The notes: generated by a model not told the origin, from the sequence alone. Positions 1 through 43,764 are shown, counted from the stretch's first letter. The stretch: 64,000 bases of DNA from Valencia hispanica (GCA_963556495.2 OY747710.1:19134000-19197999), one strand, 5' to 3'. A program made the numbers and translations.

Positions 1-30558
<30,558 letters not shown>

Positions 30559-31150
30559 GTTGGCGCAGTTACTCTTCTTCTCTCAGGTGATGCACCGCTT
30601 GAGAGGTGTCAGCCCCTCACGTTGAATTAGTCAGTGTATGAATGCCTCGCCTTGAAAAGCAGAGCAGTATAGCATTTGTTTAGTTTTAAACACACAGAAG
30701 AGAGGCTATCTGCAGTTTCGACTGAACAGCTGGAATAAAGAGTGGCTCAAACCTTTCAAAAAGGTCAGGCTGCCCTGCTTCTCCTGTAAGACGTTTTTTT
30801 TCTTCTTCAGATGAAATGTCGCGGTCTCAAGCGGAGCATCACGCGTGGAACCGGCTCCTTCCTCTGCTCTCTGATACTTGCAGTGAAAAGGACCCGGCAA
30901 GAAAGAAAAAAAACTAACAGAGCCGCACTGCTACTTCCCTGGTACACGATGCTCCTCCGCGGCTCTGCCGCCTGCCGCAGTACTCCCGTTCTTTCAGCCT
31001 GCACCACTCCGCCGGGGGAAGAAGCGCCTCCTTCAGCTAATGGGCGAACGGAAAGCGGTCAATTGGACCCGCCCAACACCGGCGAAGATGACCAATCAGA
31101 ACCCTGAGCGTCTCGTCGGTGGTGGGCGTCGCGGGCCAATCGGAAAGCTA
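30559..31150 (-). promoter_or_regulatory. atp1a3: atp1a3 promoter and 5' UTR region
   Basis: Immediately upstream (higher coordinates) of the start codon. The distal part, 30,930-31,150, is GC-rich with a GC box (CCCGCCC, 31,068-31,074) and three CCAAT boxes: ATTGG at 31,062-31,066 (CCAAT on the minus strand) and CCAAT at 31,092-31,096 and 31,136-31,140. No convincing TATA box. The start site is inferred to lie at about 30,700-31,030 and cannot be set exactly. Confidence 0.55.
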
Positions 31151-31249
31151 AGCTGCCCCTCCTGCTTTACTGCAGAATCCCGCAGCTTGCATCCAGCAGC
31201 ATCGCGAGTCTCTAGGCTGACATTTTTGTTAAAAAAAAAATGGACGCAC

Positions 31250-33119
31250 AAGGTTAGAATCCAAGTCGTCGTAGTTGTGATTGCTTTATATGTACTGTGC
31301 TTATGCAACACCAGAATGAGTGAATTTCTGTGTTTTGGTATATTGCATGTGATGAACCCCTCTAAATGTCTCCTTGGTCATCCTATCATAAGCATGTCTT
31401 GCACACCTTATAACAGGAGTCACAGCATTGTAGTTTATTCAAAATCTAAGTAAGAGTATGATGAGTGCTGGAGTCCCAGATTTGTCATCAATGTGTCAGT
31501 GTTCATGTTCAAGGGGTCTGCAGACATCAGCCAGCAGCCATTACTGCTAATATCAGCACATACCTACAGTCTGCCAATGCAGAGTCAGCACTTTAGGTGA
31601 AAAGTAAAGGCAGGTGTACCTTGATGGAAGAGAACAACTGTCTATTTAAAGTGTGGCATTATTTTCTCAAGTCAAACATCTTTACGAAGCTTAGACATGT
31701 AGACCTACTGGGACAGCTTTAAATGATGTGATGTGAGAAGTTTGGTGGACGCTGCCTCCTTTGAACACAGTACATCAAGGGCGAGGATGGTGTGGAAAGA
31801 GACAATATTGCATGAACACAGAAAAAAGAAACAGATGTGTTTCTGTAACGGTGCCAAAGAGTTCAAAGACAGACACACAGAGGACGTTATCCTCACTGAG
31901 GCTGGCCTATTTAAAGCTGTGAGTCTGTAATGCTGCAATGAGAGCTCACACACATACACACACACAAAAGGAGTCAGGAGGGTTGCATATACACATGCAT
32001 GCACAGGAATGCTTGATTAAAGCTGTCAGAGTCACTCGTGTTGTCCCTGCAGCATGTTGTTGCCATGCCTCGTTGCGTTCCTCGCTGAGGGCCTGAGTGA
32101 TGACCATGCAGTACCACTGAACCTCATAGCATCGGTGTGGGGTTCGCTCGGGGTTAAAGGACACTCTGCTGCAGCACTCCTAAAAATCCTGCTGTCACGA
32201 TGCAGTCGAGTCTTTATTCAAGCCTAAATGCACATATACTTAATTCTGAAGGAGTGTTTGCTTTCTTTGTGGTTCTGAATGAATTGGCTAACATTCTTGA
32301 GAAATTAGATACAAGGAGATTTTGTTTTATTAATTCCTACAACTAAAGTCTCATCTTGTATGAGACATAAACTTTTTAAAGGTTTAAAAATTTAATCGGA
32401 CAAAATTTCATTTAGTCACTGTGTCATTTAGGAAAATGAGCTTCAACCGTGCTCCAGTCAAGAGGTAGTATTTTTAAATACTAATACCTTGTTGATAATT
32501 TGGGATTCTCTGATCTAAAAAGTTGTGTTTATTAATAAATAATAGAACTCAGTTCTTTAGCGTGACAAAACAAGCACATCTCTGATTGGCTGATCAGGCT
32601 CTCATGACAATTCCTCTACCAATGTTTCCCTCTAATCCATAAAATAAAGCTGACTGGCTGTCAGACATTTTGAATGAGGTGTGGTCTTTTTTTTATCTCA
32701 CCTTACTAAACAAAAACTACAAAATGACTGATGAATATATGCTGCTTATAAAGTCCAACTTTTTTTCTGTACATTAACATAATTTCATTTATTTCTGTGG
32801 TTTTAACCAAAACATGGTCAAAATTAATTCTCATGGCTAGATGTGGCCCTTGAGCCCTGATTTTTTTTTTACATTTAAACAAAAAAGTTAGAGATAAATT
32901 AGCTAAATTCAATGTTTTTACCACATCTTGTAGCAAATGAAAACCGCTCCTAAATTAGAGAATACTTTATTTTGAGCAGCCAATACATTAAAGTGCATAT
33001 TTAACATACAACATGAAGAATATCTGTTTATTGGCTTTCAAGGAATCAAGATTATTACTTTTCCTGTTTAGATTCTCCTATCTTTACAGCAACTTCATGT
33101 GTACACAACAACACCAACA
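31250..33119. other. Intergenic stretch, nothing recognised
   Basis: Upstream of atp1a3. It contains a (CA)n-like run at about 31,948-31,968 and AT-rich sequence. No exon, RNA gene or repeat family recognised. Confidence 0.5.
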
Positions 33120-33570
33120 TACACTATAAAGTATGCAAAGTCCATACCCCTTGATGTTTTACACTTTTGTCACTGTAATACCACATGAGGCCTTTATGTG
33201 GAAAACCAACATGCTGTTCATAGTTGTGAAACAGAAACAAAGCGGAGATGTTTGCAGATTTTTCAACAAGCAAAAATTTGAAAAGTGTGGCATACATTTC
33301 TGTTTAGCCACCCAGAGTCAACACTAGTCAATATTAGACGGGCATTCTTTGAGAAAACTCAAGCTCAGTTAGACTGGATGGAGAGCATCTATGAACAACA
33401 ATTTTTATCACTGTCCACACAAGTGGACTTTTGCCACACGTTCTGAATTGGATTTAGGTCTCGACTTTGACTAGACCTTTCTAACACATGAACATGCTTC
33501 GATCTAAACCATTCCACTGTAGCTGGGGCTGTATGTTTAAGGTTGGTGAATCTCCATCCCAATCTCACGT
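33120..33570 (-). mobile_element. Decayed Tc1-like remnant
   Basis: Landmarks of a minus-strand Tc1: agtatgcaaagtccataccc, gactggatggagagcatct, tttctaacacatgaacatgc and ccattccactgtagc. The remainder of the element is missing. Confidence 0.6.
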
Positions 33571-33639
33571 CTTTTTAAGCCTTTAACAAGTTTTCGCTAG
33601 AACTGTACTTTACTACAACGTCCGTTGAAAAAAAGGTGT

Positions 33640-34300
33640 ATAGTACTACCAGTAGGGTGAGAAGCTCGGGCATGAGGGAGGGGCTCAGAGTATAGCCACT
33701 GCTTCCCCACATCAAGAGGAGCTAGTTGAGGTGGCTTGGCATTTGGTTAGGATGCCTCCTGGACACCACCCTGTTGAGGTATTCTGGGCACGTCCCAGCA
33801 GGAGGAGGCCCAGGGAAAGATTTAGGACACACTGAAGGGATTATGTCAAGTTCAATGTCAAATTTATTTATATAGCACATTTACAGTAGCACGAGCTGCC
33901 CCATAGTGCTGAACAAGACATAGAACGCAAGGAGTAACAAACAATCAATAAAGAAGAAATAAAATGAAGATACAAGCACAGTAATAGATAAAACGAGATA
34001 AGTTAATAAACAATTAATCACAACAATTAATAAGAACTATTAAGATGCTAAAGTCAACCTGCATTAAAAGTCAGATCAAATAGCCGTGTCTTAAGTAGGG
34101 ATATGAAATGCTCTAAACTATGTGTGGTCCTTATGTGAGGTGGTAGGGCTGTTCCATAACCTAGGACCAGCCAACGAATAAACTCTGTCATGTGGCTTGG
34201 GAGAGGGAAGTCTTGGTCTCTCTGCTTAGGCTGCTGCCCCCATGACCCAACCCCGGATAAGCTGAAGATAATAGATGAATGGACAGATGGATGGGTACTG
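33640..34300 (+). mobile_element. RTE/Rex3-like LINE 3' end, split by another LINE
   Basis: 33,640-33,842 and 34,205-34,300 match the same LINE 3' end seen intact at 46,914-47,620 (gggtgagaagctc..., gctgctgcccccatgaccca, ending in a tgga-type repeat). The block between them, 33,843-34,204, is a minus-strand LINE end with the usual tttatttatatagcac tail signature. Confidence 0.7.
33843..34204 (-). mobile_element. LINE 3' end inserted in Rex3-like LINE
   Basis: Starts caatgtcaaatttatttatatagcac on the + strand, the reverse of a common fish LINE 3' tail, and continues to ctaggaccagccaac, where the minus strand still suggests a degenerate ORF2 end. 5'-truncated. Confidence 0.55.
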
Positions 34301-34377
34301 AGTTTTTTCATATCAGCCAGAATTTCCATTTGGTCTTAACCAACTGGAGCACCTTCGTCCACATGCTTGCTATGCGC

Positions 34378-34600
34378 TCCAAATACAATGGGGCAAAAAA
34401 GTATTTGGCAGCCACCGATTGTGCAAGTTGTCCCACTTACAAAGATGAGAGAGGTCTGTAATTTTCATCATAGGTATACCTCAACTATAAGAGACAGAAT
34501 GTAAAAAGGAAAATCCAGAAAATCACATTGGGAATTTATTTGTATAATGGTGCAGAAAATAAGCATTTTGTTTTTTGCCACAAAATTGCTTAAGTATACC
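34378..34600. mobile_element. Tc1-type terminal fragment
   Basis: The sequence acaatggggcaaaaaagtat and the following 200 bases match the terminal region of a fish Tc1 family whose ends carry aagtatttggtcagcc-type sequence. A (TA)n microsatellite follows at 34,701-34,723. Confidence 0.5.
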
Positions 34601-34609
34601 AAGTGAAGA

Positions 34610-36215
34610 TGCGTTTCTGGAAACAAATTGGTCTTTCAATTAATAATTAAAACCTCCAATGTCTTTGAAGTTAAGGTTTATATTGCAAAGTTTTCTTTAA
34701 TATATATATATATATATATATATTTGTCTTAGACTCTTTACTCCAAAAAACTGTTAAATTATTTATACTGTCAGAAAATGTATAAACAATATTGGATACT
34801 AATTAATTCATGATACAGGATGCTGCTCGTAGATGTTATGTTAGAGGGCTGTTAATAAGGCTCTTTCAAGCTCATTTCAAACCAAAATGGCTGCCTGAAT
34901 TTGCACATCCTAACCTCTGTCATGCCTTCATGTTGTACCTCTTTTATCACCCTCTCATCACCCCCCTGCCCAATTCTTACTGTCCTCTTAGTGGGAGAAT
35001 GGAGGGGAGAAAAATCACCCAATTCTGCTCCACAGCAACAGCAGTCAGATGACCTTGCCTCTGACTTGTTCTGCTGAGTCAGATATTGAGGGGGTTGGGT
35101 ACGGGGGGGATGCAGGGAGACAAGGAAACTAACAAGGAGGAAGAAGAGAGACAGAGGAATAAAATATCAAGAGAATTATTACTCCTTTGACTGATTTAAG
35201 GATAGGAAACTGATTTCATGCTAATCCTTATCACCACAGGGCTGATTTTTCAGGAGAAAATGTCATAAACATATGTGGTAGAGAATACACATAGTCTATG
35301 ATACTGGAGAGAATGGGAACATTGTGTAGTGTGTGTGTCAGAGCTGTAGATGAGTCGCGTGTCACAAGGTTTGAGAGTCAGAAGTCGTGCGTCTGTGTGA
35401 GTTTGAGGAAAATATGCCTATGTTAGACTAAAATAGAACAGCATGTGTCAGTGTATCCTCATGCCAAAAATAATCCGGACAATATTGCACTGTATCCATG
35501 CAGGATATTTCTGCTGAGCATGCATTAGAGAGGAAAATATGGTTATTAGTTTCTCCAGAACAAAAGAAATCAGACCCACCTGGGTGGCGTTTTAAAGGAT
35601 TTGTCAGTAAAGAGATTTACGGCCACAAAAGCATCAGTGAAGTCAGGTGACGCTGGGAAAGAAGACCTGGCTTGGAGACAATTTTCTTCACTTCATCCCA
35701 GATTTGTCACAGAGCTTTGTAGACTGTAGAGCATCTCAGATCTGACCCTTCATTTACGAGAACTGTTTTTTTAAGTTCAGAAAACAGGAGCTCTATAAAG
35801 TGTACATATGCATGTGAAAATTCCTGGTTTTTGATATATAGCACACTGAGACGATGAGCAATCATTTCCACACTTTTTCCTTCTTCAATATTATAAATAT
35901 CATGTACAGTTTAGCTAAAAAATAAACAAATCTGCAGAGGGAAAAACAGCTAAAGGTGGTTGCATGAGTAGGCGCACCTTAAACTAATATTTTATTGAAG
36001 GACCTTTCAATTTATTTTAACATTTAGTCTTTTGACTTCCCACCAGCCACCAAACATAGTAAATAAGATTAATTTAAATTAACTTAACATAAACATTTAC
36101 TTAAAGCCATAGGTTGTACAGAGGTTGGGGATGATCAAAATAATCTCACTTGACAATATGAGAATAAAAGTAAAACTCAATAAATGTAATATTTATATAC
36201 AATGGAACAGTCAAG
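34610..36215. other. Intergenic stretch, nothing recognised
   Basis: Holds the (TA)n microsatellite at 34,701-34,723 and a purine-rich run at about 35,100-35,165. No coding or RNA feature recognised. Confidence 0.5.
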
Positions 36216-36228
36216 AGAGTCTTTAATA

Positions 36229-36418
36229 GGGGCGTCGCGTGGCGCAGTGGGTTAAGCTGGGCGCCCCATGTTCAGAGGCCTTAGTCCTCGATGCGGTTGT
36301 CCCAGGGTCGATTCCAGCCTGAGGACATTTGCCAACTGTCTCTCCCCTTTCTATAAGCCTGTCCACTTTCAATAAAGGCCACTGTGGCCACAAAAACCTT
36401 AAAAAATATATTTAAAAA
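36229..36418 (+). mobile_element. tRNA-derived SINE with 13-bp target duplication
   Basis: 190 bp. The head contains an RNA polymerase III A box (TGGCGCAGTGGG, about 36,240) and B box (GGTCGATTCC, about 36,307), and the tail is A-rich. It is flanked by exact AGAGTCTTTAATA at 36,216-36,228 and 36,419-36,431. The perfect duplication suggests a fairly recent retrotransposition. Confidence 0.88.
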
Positions 36419-36575
36419 AGAGTCTTTAATAAGTAGAGAAAATGTGGGACCAATGGAGTAATTCAATAAGTTTGGAAAGAATTAGCAATTAGTTAACTTT
36501 AAATATTGGTACACCCCTGAATGTAAACCTGTCTCTTCATTCACTAGAATAATTAAACGTTTAAAACCTTTATTG

Positions 36576-36807
36576 CAGCGCTATTCAATAGGTGGCCCAA
36601 GAGCCAGAACTGGCACATCTGTCATTTTGGATCGGCTCGTTGCCCACATACCTCTTCTGACTGTTATTTAAATAAACATATTGAAAAGGCACTGATGCTT
36701 TGTATTAAAGGTACAATGCAAGAGATGAAGAACAGGAAAATGTGTGGCACACTGGCAAGAGCCTTATGACAATTTGGACCAACGAAAAATCTAATTGATT
36801 ACCCCTG
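36576..36807. mobile_element. hAT-like MITE
   Basis: 232 bp between imperfect inverted ends (CAGCGCTATTCAATAGGT / TTGATTACCCCTG) and flanked by similar 8-mers CTTTATTG (36,568-36,575) and TTTTGTTG (36,808-36,815). Confidence 0.55.
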
Positions 36808-36815
36808 TTTTGTTG

Positions 36816-37849
36816 TGAAAACAATTCCAGCCATGAGATGATATTTTACCAGCAATAATACTTTGTTGACATTTCTAGTTACTCTTTGGTCTAAAGAATT
36901 GGGTTTATTAAAAAAACACATTAAAAAAGTATTTTTTCCTCAGTTGATTAGCAAGAAAAAACAAGCAAGTAATGTATTCATACAGCTTTATGAAAATAAC
37001 TGGAAATAGTTTACAATAAATTGATGTGAGTTACTTTTACACATTACCTGTTAAAGCGAAGAACATTACCTAAATAGAGCCTATTAGGTACAGAACAGGC
37101 ATCTGATTATTCCCCGATAAAATAATTTACTCCAGTAGTCCAAAACCACTAATAGCACCTAAAGTGAACCTATAAACAGCTAACACTGAGGTTTATAAGT
37201 AGGGATGCATGGAGTCATTAGTCTTTGTGCACGCGAGTTCATGTGCGCGTGCCTGCCTGAAGGTGATCCTGGCTAATCCGGTTTTATAAACGTCTGACAT
37301 AATATGTGTTCAACTCCCAAAGTCCAGAACAGGGAGATGCAAGGAAAAGAGACAGAGAGAGAGGAATAGAGGGTAGGAAAAGGAAAAGACGAGAAAGCTG
37401 ACAGGGCAGGGGAGGGATGATTGAGAGGCAGATGGGTTTAAAGAGGATGACAGAAATGAAGCATGTGAAGAGAGGTGGAGGAAAAGGAGGAGGGAAGAAA
37501 TAAGTAAGACAAAGATGAAGAAGGACAGACGGGGTTGGTGTTGGAAAATTCCTCTGGGATTTATAGTGAAACAGGACTGTTAGTGATGGTTTGGTTATTA
37601 TACCGGAGCAAAGGGGTCGTAGGGTGGAGGTTTTATTATGAAGCTCGGTAGGGAAGGAAAAACAGCTTGTGTCCTCATAACCAAATGTAGGTTTGTCTGA
37701 AAGCTAAATCTCTTCATTTTTAGAGAGTCACTGAAATAAACTAAAGCCAGAGAAATATTTATATATTGTAAAAATAAAAACTATCCCATTAATCCCATAA
37801 ATACATATAATTGCACATAAAAGAGCCTTGTAAACATGTTCATATGTCT
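36816..37849. other. Intergenic stretch with purine-rich block
   Basis: 37,325-37,535 is about 200 bases of strongly purine-biased + strand (aggaaaagagacagagagag ...). Elsewhere AT-rich with nothing recognised. Confidence 0.5.
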
Positions 37850-38440
37850 TCCTCCATTTATTCCCATTTTGTCACATTACAACCAAAAAACCTAATATAA
37901 TTTATTAGGATTCCAAATGACAGACCGACACAAAGTAGTGCATAGTTGTGCAGTGGAGGGAAAATATTGAATTATTTTCAAAATCACTTTTAGATAAAAA
38001 TCTGAAATGTAGTGTGCATCCAGTTCATGTTATTCTGATACACCTAAATAAAAAGCTGTGCCTTCAGAGGGTCAACTAACGGGTAAATGTAACCTGTCTG
38101 TGTATAATTCATCCTCAGTATACATACAGCTCCTCAGAGATTTGTTAGAGAATATTTAGAAAAGAAAACAAGCATCACAAAGACCAAGGACAACACCCAG
38201 AGAGTGATTACGTTTAAAGCAGGATTAGCTCAAACATTGGCATTAAACACTTTTCAACCCATCATCTGAAAATGGTTGTTCACCTAAAGCTCTAGAGGCA
38301 GGGTAAGGAGGGACTGCAGAAGACCTGAGACTGGGGCTGAGGTTCAACTACGACAGGAGAACAATCCTAAACATACAAACATTATTCATAAATATATTGA
38401 AATTTCTACAAAAATCATGTGTAACCTTTATTTCACCTAA
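37850..38440 (+). mobile_element. Decayed Tc1-like remnant
   Basis: Plus-strand Tc1 landmarks: cccattttgtcacattacaa, gacagaccgacacaaagtag, tttaaagcaggattagct and gacctgagactggggctgag ... caatcctaaacatac. Deleted and full of stops. Confidence 0.65.
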
Positions 38441-38529
38441 TAAAACACACAATAAATATTCAGTTTTCATTAAGAAATCCTCTCATACATTATTTATGTC
38501 TAATGTGTTTAATTTGTCTCTAGAAAAGA

Positions 38530-39410
38530 AAATGATTTGTCTGCACTGAAACCACAGAAATTAACCTTGTTTTACTCTTTTAATCTAATTGAGAAAAAGG
38601 TTAGGACACCCTACTCCCTAACAGCTGGTTTTACCCGCTTTTGCTGGGATAACTTCAGAGATATGCTTTTTATATCTCCGTCTCTGACGTCAACGAGAGG
38701 AAAGTGTGCCCCCCTCTTCACTTTCTGCTGTGAGATGCTCAGGGTTTTTTTTTCACGTACACCCTGGTTCAAGTCATCCCACAGCAACTCAGATCAGGAT
38801 CTGCTGGTATGTTTTGGGGCATTGAAATATTTCAGGGTTCAGTTCAGTTTCAAATCTTCTTACAGATGGTTTCACATTTTCCTGTGTAATGCAGCAGGCT
38901 TCACGGTGGAATCTGTGATGGTCAACTTCTGCAAACCATGACACTTCCACCTCCATGCTTCACAGTTGCTATGTGGTTCTTTTTCTGGGATCTTGTACTT
39001 GATATGCCAAAGAGATGTCCTCTGTCCTGGTGTCCAAATAATTCATTTTAGACTAATATGTCCAAAGACATTATTCTGACCTTCGTCTACGTTCTCTTTG
39101 TCAATCTTTAGGCTGCGATGGTTTTCTCCTTTCGCACATCACCAATGAAAGTTAAACTTGTTCAGTCTCTTTCTGATTGTACAGACATGCTCCCACATCA
39201 ACAGTAGCAAGAACCCGATGTAGGTGCCATGATGACATGCTAGGATTATTAGAGACTTCTTTTTGCATCTTTCAGTCTGCTCTCAGGTTGAACTAACTTG
39301 GAAAACCAGATCTGGACGTGCTGGCAGTTGTTTTGAACGTCCTCCACAGAGGACTACTTTCAGTTAAATTTTTGCTTTTAAAGTCTTTTGAGACCTTTTT
39401 AAATCCTTAA
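38530..39410 (-). mobile_element. Decayed Tc1-like remnant (second subfamily)
   Basis: The minus strand contains tttggacatattagtct and cagaggacatctctttggc-type sequence, found in Tc1-like transposase genes near the first catalytic Asp. The frame is destroyed. The unrelated 134-codon + strand frame at 38,537 is a by-product. Confidence 0.5.
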
Positions 39411-39411
39411 T

Positions 39412-40105
39412 CAGAGTATCACTACTTCAACGTATTTTTACTCAAGTAAAAGCAAAAAGTAGCCATCCAAGAAATTACTCAAGTAAGAGTAAAAAGTATT
39501 GTGGAAATAGGTCACTCAAATAGTTACTTTTATCATAACATCCGATTTATTCTTTTTAAAATGATGTCGTCAGATAGACAAAAATATAAAGTTATGTTCA
39601 AAATCTGGTATTTTAAAGAGTGAAAGGAAAAAGAAATAATACAAATAACAGTTACCAAATTCAGGCAGAAGAAACACTTTTCCTAACATTTTTTTTCCCA
39701 AAGCAAATCTAATACTTAAGTAAGTAATGTATATACAGCATATGTTAGAATAAAGTACTTCCAGTGACAATATATGGTGTTTACTGTATTTTCACATGAC
39801 CTCCAAATGGCACAACAGGCTCAGTAGATAGAAAATAACATTAGAACAACAAAGCAAGAGAGGACTCACTTCAAGATAAACTGTGGGTTTGTGTCTGGGT
39901 TTTAAGCATTTTTAGTCAAAACATGCTTGTTCTTCATTTACATACAGTGGGTAGAGTATCCAGAAATGTTACTTAAGTAAGAGTAGCGATACTTCATAAT
40001 AATTTTTCAAGTAATAGTGAAAAGTAAGATGTAGTAAAACCACTCCTAAAAGTACATCTTTTTTCCAAATAGTTACTCAAGTAAATGTAACAAGCGTTAC
40101 TAGCC
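39412..40105. repeat. Dispersed repeat rich in ACTCAAGTAA
   Basis: The motif ctcaagtaa or close variants recurs at about 39,442, 39,478, 39,971, 40,006 and 40,076, clustered at both ends. This matches a fish MITE-type repeat. Ends and target site were not resolved. Confidence 0.45.
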
Positions 40106-40109
40106 ATTT

Positions 40110-41680
40110 CTGCTCACAGACTGCTACAATCGTATTTCTGAAGGCCTCTTTGGATTTCACCATGGTGTTTGCTTTCTATTAGAGCACAGGAGATGCACAT
40201 TAAACTACCAGTAAATGCCAGAGGTTTATACAGGGCAAATGTCCTTCAAAAATGCTGAGTCACTACAGTATGTTCTAATTGTAGTCCAGATATGTTAAGA
40301 AAACCCACACAAGTAGTTTAATGAGGTCTAATGTTTGACTGCAAGCTCTTTCAAACACCATAAGGCAACTTTCTTGTCTCTCAGAAAATACTTCTTATTT
40401 ATATCATCTTGAAACGTGTTTGCAAAAGACATGCTATGCTGCTGAGTTGGCATATCTACTGATAAGAGACACATCTGCCTCAAACTCCAGGGCAGGCTGA
40501 GGCCTTTGGGAGACAGGAGCTAAAATAAAGGACAAACAGTGACAAAGCCTGTTACGTCAATGTTCTGTGTAAGAATAAAAAGTATATTTTTTGCTCTGCA
40601 ACACCAATTTAAAATAATCTTGAAGTCCGTAAAATATGGTGATTGCAGAGGTTTTATTTGTTCTTTTGCTCTTCATATTTATACATATATCAATTTGGGA
40701 ATTAGAAACAATATTCTACTTAATTGCTTTTTTAAAAATATTACAACAAAATTAGATGATGATAAAATAGATTGATTACAGAGTTTCTGAAAAGGTTGAT
40801 AGCAATGTTGGTATACCACAGGGTTTTATATTGGGTCCTCTGTTTTGTTGTTGTTGTTGAAATGACTGGATAAAAAGAAATCTGCTTTATGTTACTGCAG
40901 AGATTTACGTAAACCTAATTAGCTTTTCCAGGTTTGAGAATATGTGCAGTACAGAAAGCGAGAAAAGGAGGAAGAGGGAGAGTTTAATTCAGGTGAAACC
41001 AGCATGAAAAAACAGAACCTCACAAAAAGCAAAGAGAGCTCCAGGTGCATTCAGATGTATCCTCAGAGGTGCTCCACAGAAATGAGTGAAACTGATTGAC
41101 CAACCTAAACAGGTCCCAGTCTATCTTGTTCAACTTGTGCCCAGTAGATTATTCTGTCACCTCCTGTTTCACTCTGTCTGTCCATCCAGTCTAAAAGCAC
41201 AACCTCTTCTCTTTCTATCCTCCATGTTCCCTCCTCTCTCTGCTCCCTTTTCATCCTCTGAATGCTGTCTTTTCTCAATGCATCCCAGCCACTGGAGCAA
41301 AGCTCTGCTTCATGCCTCAAATCAGCCAGAAAATACTCTCAGAAAATAAGTCAGAACATGATGTTCCTCATGGAAGGTTACTACTGATCTGAGCTTGTTC
41401 ATGCGGATTTACTTTACTGAGAGAAAACATTTTGGGAAAAGCCATCAGTATTAAAGAATTAATAACTTTATTAATAGAAATGGGTATTAAACAATATTGC
41501 AAAATGAAAGCAAAGGACATTTAAAGTTGCGTTGAAAGTTTGAAAGGCCATTAGAAGGCAAACATCCATCCTCCATTATTGTCAATAAGCACATAAAGCA
41601 TGTCATAATGTCCATTAAACCCATAAACCCCAATATGATATGTGCACTTAAACCTTTAATTGCTTTTGTTGTGTAATAAA
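40110..41680. other. Intergenic stretch, nothing recognised
   Basis: AT-rich, with a (TTG)n run at about 40,844-40,858. No supported gene or repeat family. Confidence 0.5.
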
Positions 41681-41689
41681 ACTCCCTTC

Positions 41690-42040
41690 ATCCATCCATC
41701 CACCTTGTGTCTATACCCGCCTATTATTGCAGGGTCATGGGAGGACCAATGCCTAACCTCAGAGATCATGGTGGGGTTCACCATGGACAGATCCCCAGTC
41801 CATCGCAGGGCAACACAGAGACAAGAAACCATTCACACACATTCACAAACAGCTGAGGACAATTTGGAGAGATCAATTAACCCAACAGTCATGTTTTTGG
41901 ATTGTGGGAGGAAGTCGGAATACCCAGAGAGAACAAACAAACTCCATGTAGAAAGACCCGGGCCAGAATTTGAATCCAGGACTTTCTTGCTGCAAGACAT
42001 GGATGCCAACAAACTGCACCATCGGGCGGCCCTCAAATAT
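41690..42040 (-). mobile_element. tRNA-derived SINE (minus)
   Basis: Reverse copy of a common fish SINE. On the minus strand it begins ggccgcccgatggtgcagtt, has a B-box-like ggattcaaattc, then a body with tctctctgggtattccg and cacaatccaaaaacatgact, and ends in ggatggatgga. A related plus-strand copy is at 48,395-48,680. Confidence 0.7.
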
Positions 42041-42136
42041 AACATTATCCTAAAAATATTTCAGTAATTTGAGTTTTTTCAGAATTACACTTTTCAAATG
42101 TTTACAAAAATAATATCAACCTGCTCAGTTTTTACT

Positions 42137-43010
42137 TAAAGTGGACATACCATGATTCTAAATTCTTCCTTTTTACCTCTAAATCATTTAGTTGTGGTCT
42201 ATATATAATGAAACTGCAGTTATTAGGTTGGAATTTATTATTATAGTAGTTCTAAAGGCTCCTCTTCTACCCCTGTTCAGAGGTGTCTGAACAGGGTTTG
42301 CTGAATGACTCGTTTTGGTGCGGTCCCTTTAAATGTGTAGGACGTGCTGCATACCACGCCCCCCTTCAGGTCGCTGAACCTTCCACTCCACCCCATTCAG
42401 CCATTTTTGTAGTTTAATAGAGAACCGGCAACCTGGCACTGCAGAAACTTTTTATTTGTCAATTCTTTTTTTTAAATGTTGGAAGAGTTGTCCATCCAAT
42501 GGTACATGTTCAAGCCAGAGTCTGACCCTAAGCTAGAGGTTTGACGCAAACAAAAACAACTTTAGCCACAGATTCGGGCACATTACCATTAAAAATAAAA
42601 CTTAACCACGCACTTCGAAGCGGTTCTGATGCTGGGAGACGGTGTAAAGAGTTGTGTGGGTTAATACACCCAACAACAGAACATTTTGATACTTGTACTT
42701 TCGGCATACCTAAATTTGGACTACAAACTCACAGCGAGAAATTAAGATGGCGGATTCGCTCAACGTTTAGACGGAAATCCATGACCAAGTTTGGCAGTTC
42801 CAGTGCAAGTACTGTGACGTAATAGTTCAAAAAACGTAATTGAGAAAACTGAACGGCTTAAAAAATATGACCCAAAACATTTTACAAAAATATCTCCACA
42901 GCACATAGAGTGACAGATTTGTGCTTTTTGCACTCCTAGACACTCTAAATTCACGACACAAAGCAATTAAGGGCTAAAAAGTGGAATTTTCATGATATAA
43001 ACCCTTTAAA
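42137..43010. mobile_element. DNA transposon fragment with inverted ends
   Basis: Ends are imperfect inverted repeats (cttaaagtggacataccatgat left; atcatg...aaccctttaaag right). The interior has a decayed reading frame on the + strand with several stops (for example EELSIQWYMFKPESDPKLE near 42,480-42,540). Superfamily not settled. Confidence 0.5.
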
Positions 43011-43014
43011 GTCA

Positions 43015-43764
43015 CCAATTTAACTCATTTAAATCTTGGTGTTTCTTCACGTTTATCTGTTGAAAAACTCAGGGTTTATTTCCTTTTTAATGGAAATCAA
43101 AAGCTGACTTTTTTCAAGATTGATTTGTTCATTTCCCTCTGTGATTGCAAAACTTTATTACCTTTGGCAAAAAGTTATGAATTCAGTCCCAATTGTGTGT
43201 TTTTCTGTTTTTCTATCTTTATTGAACAAAAGCTACAAGGGTAGCTTTCACTGGCTTAACTGGAGAGATGCAGGCTGAGATGCAAGATGAGCAAGATATC
43301 TTCCAGTTTTTTGTGTTTGCTCTTTGAGAATCATAGCAAGAAATTTAATAAAGGCTGAATCTTTGCCGCTACAACCTTCCCCTCCAAAATGCCCTTTATG
43401 TGATCTAAGATGTCTCATAGATGCACGCAGCTGCACAAAAGACATTAGGAAATGCAAATGTTTTGTACCATTTGCTGCTTTCAAGAACCACTCTTCTCAT
43501 TATCTGATGTGTTGTATGCCCTGATGGCTTTGAAATGTTCTCTGTTGAGTTTGAATCTCTCTCATATCTATTATGTGCCACTACAGCTCGCACTACATTT
43601 ATAACTGAGTTTCAAAGCTCGTTTGCAGGAATAGAAAAAAAATAGCATGATAGAAAGCTGATTAAAATCTTGTATAGAGACAGAAACTGCATGAAAAAAA
43701 TTATTAAATTAAAGCCTTATTGTGCCACTGTATGAAAAACATTTTAAGTAGCTTTGATTCTTGT
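43015..43764. other. Intergenic stretch, nothing recognised
   Basis: No gene, RNA or repeat family recognised. Confidence 0.45.
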
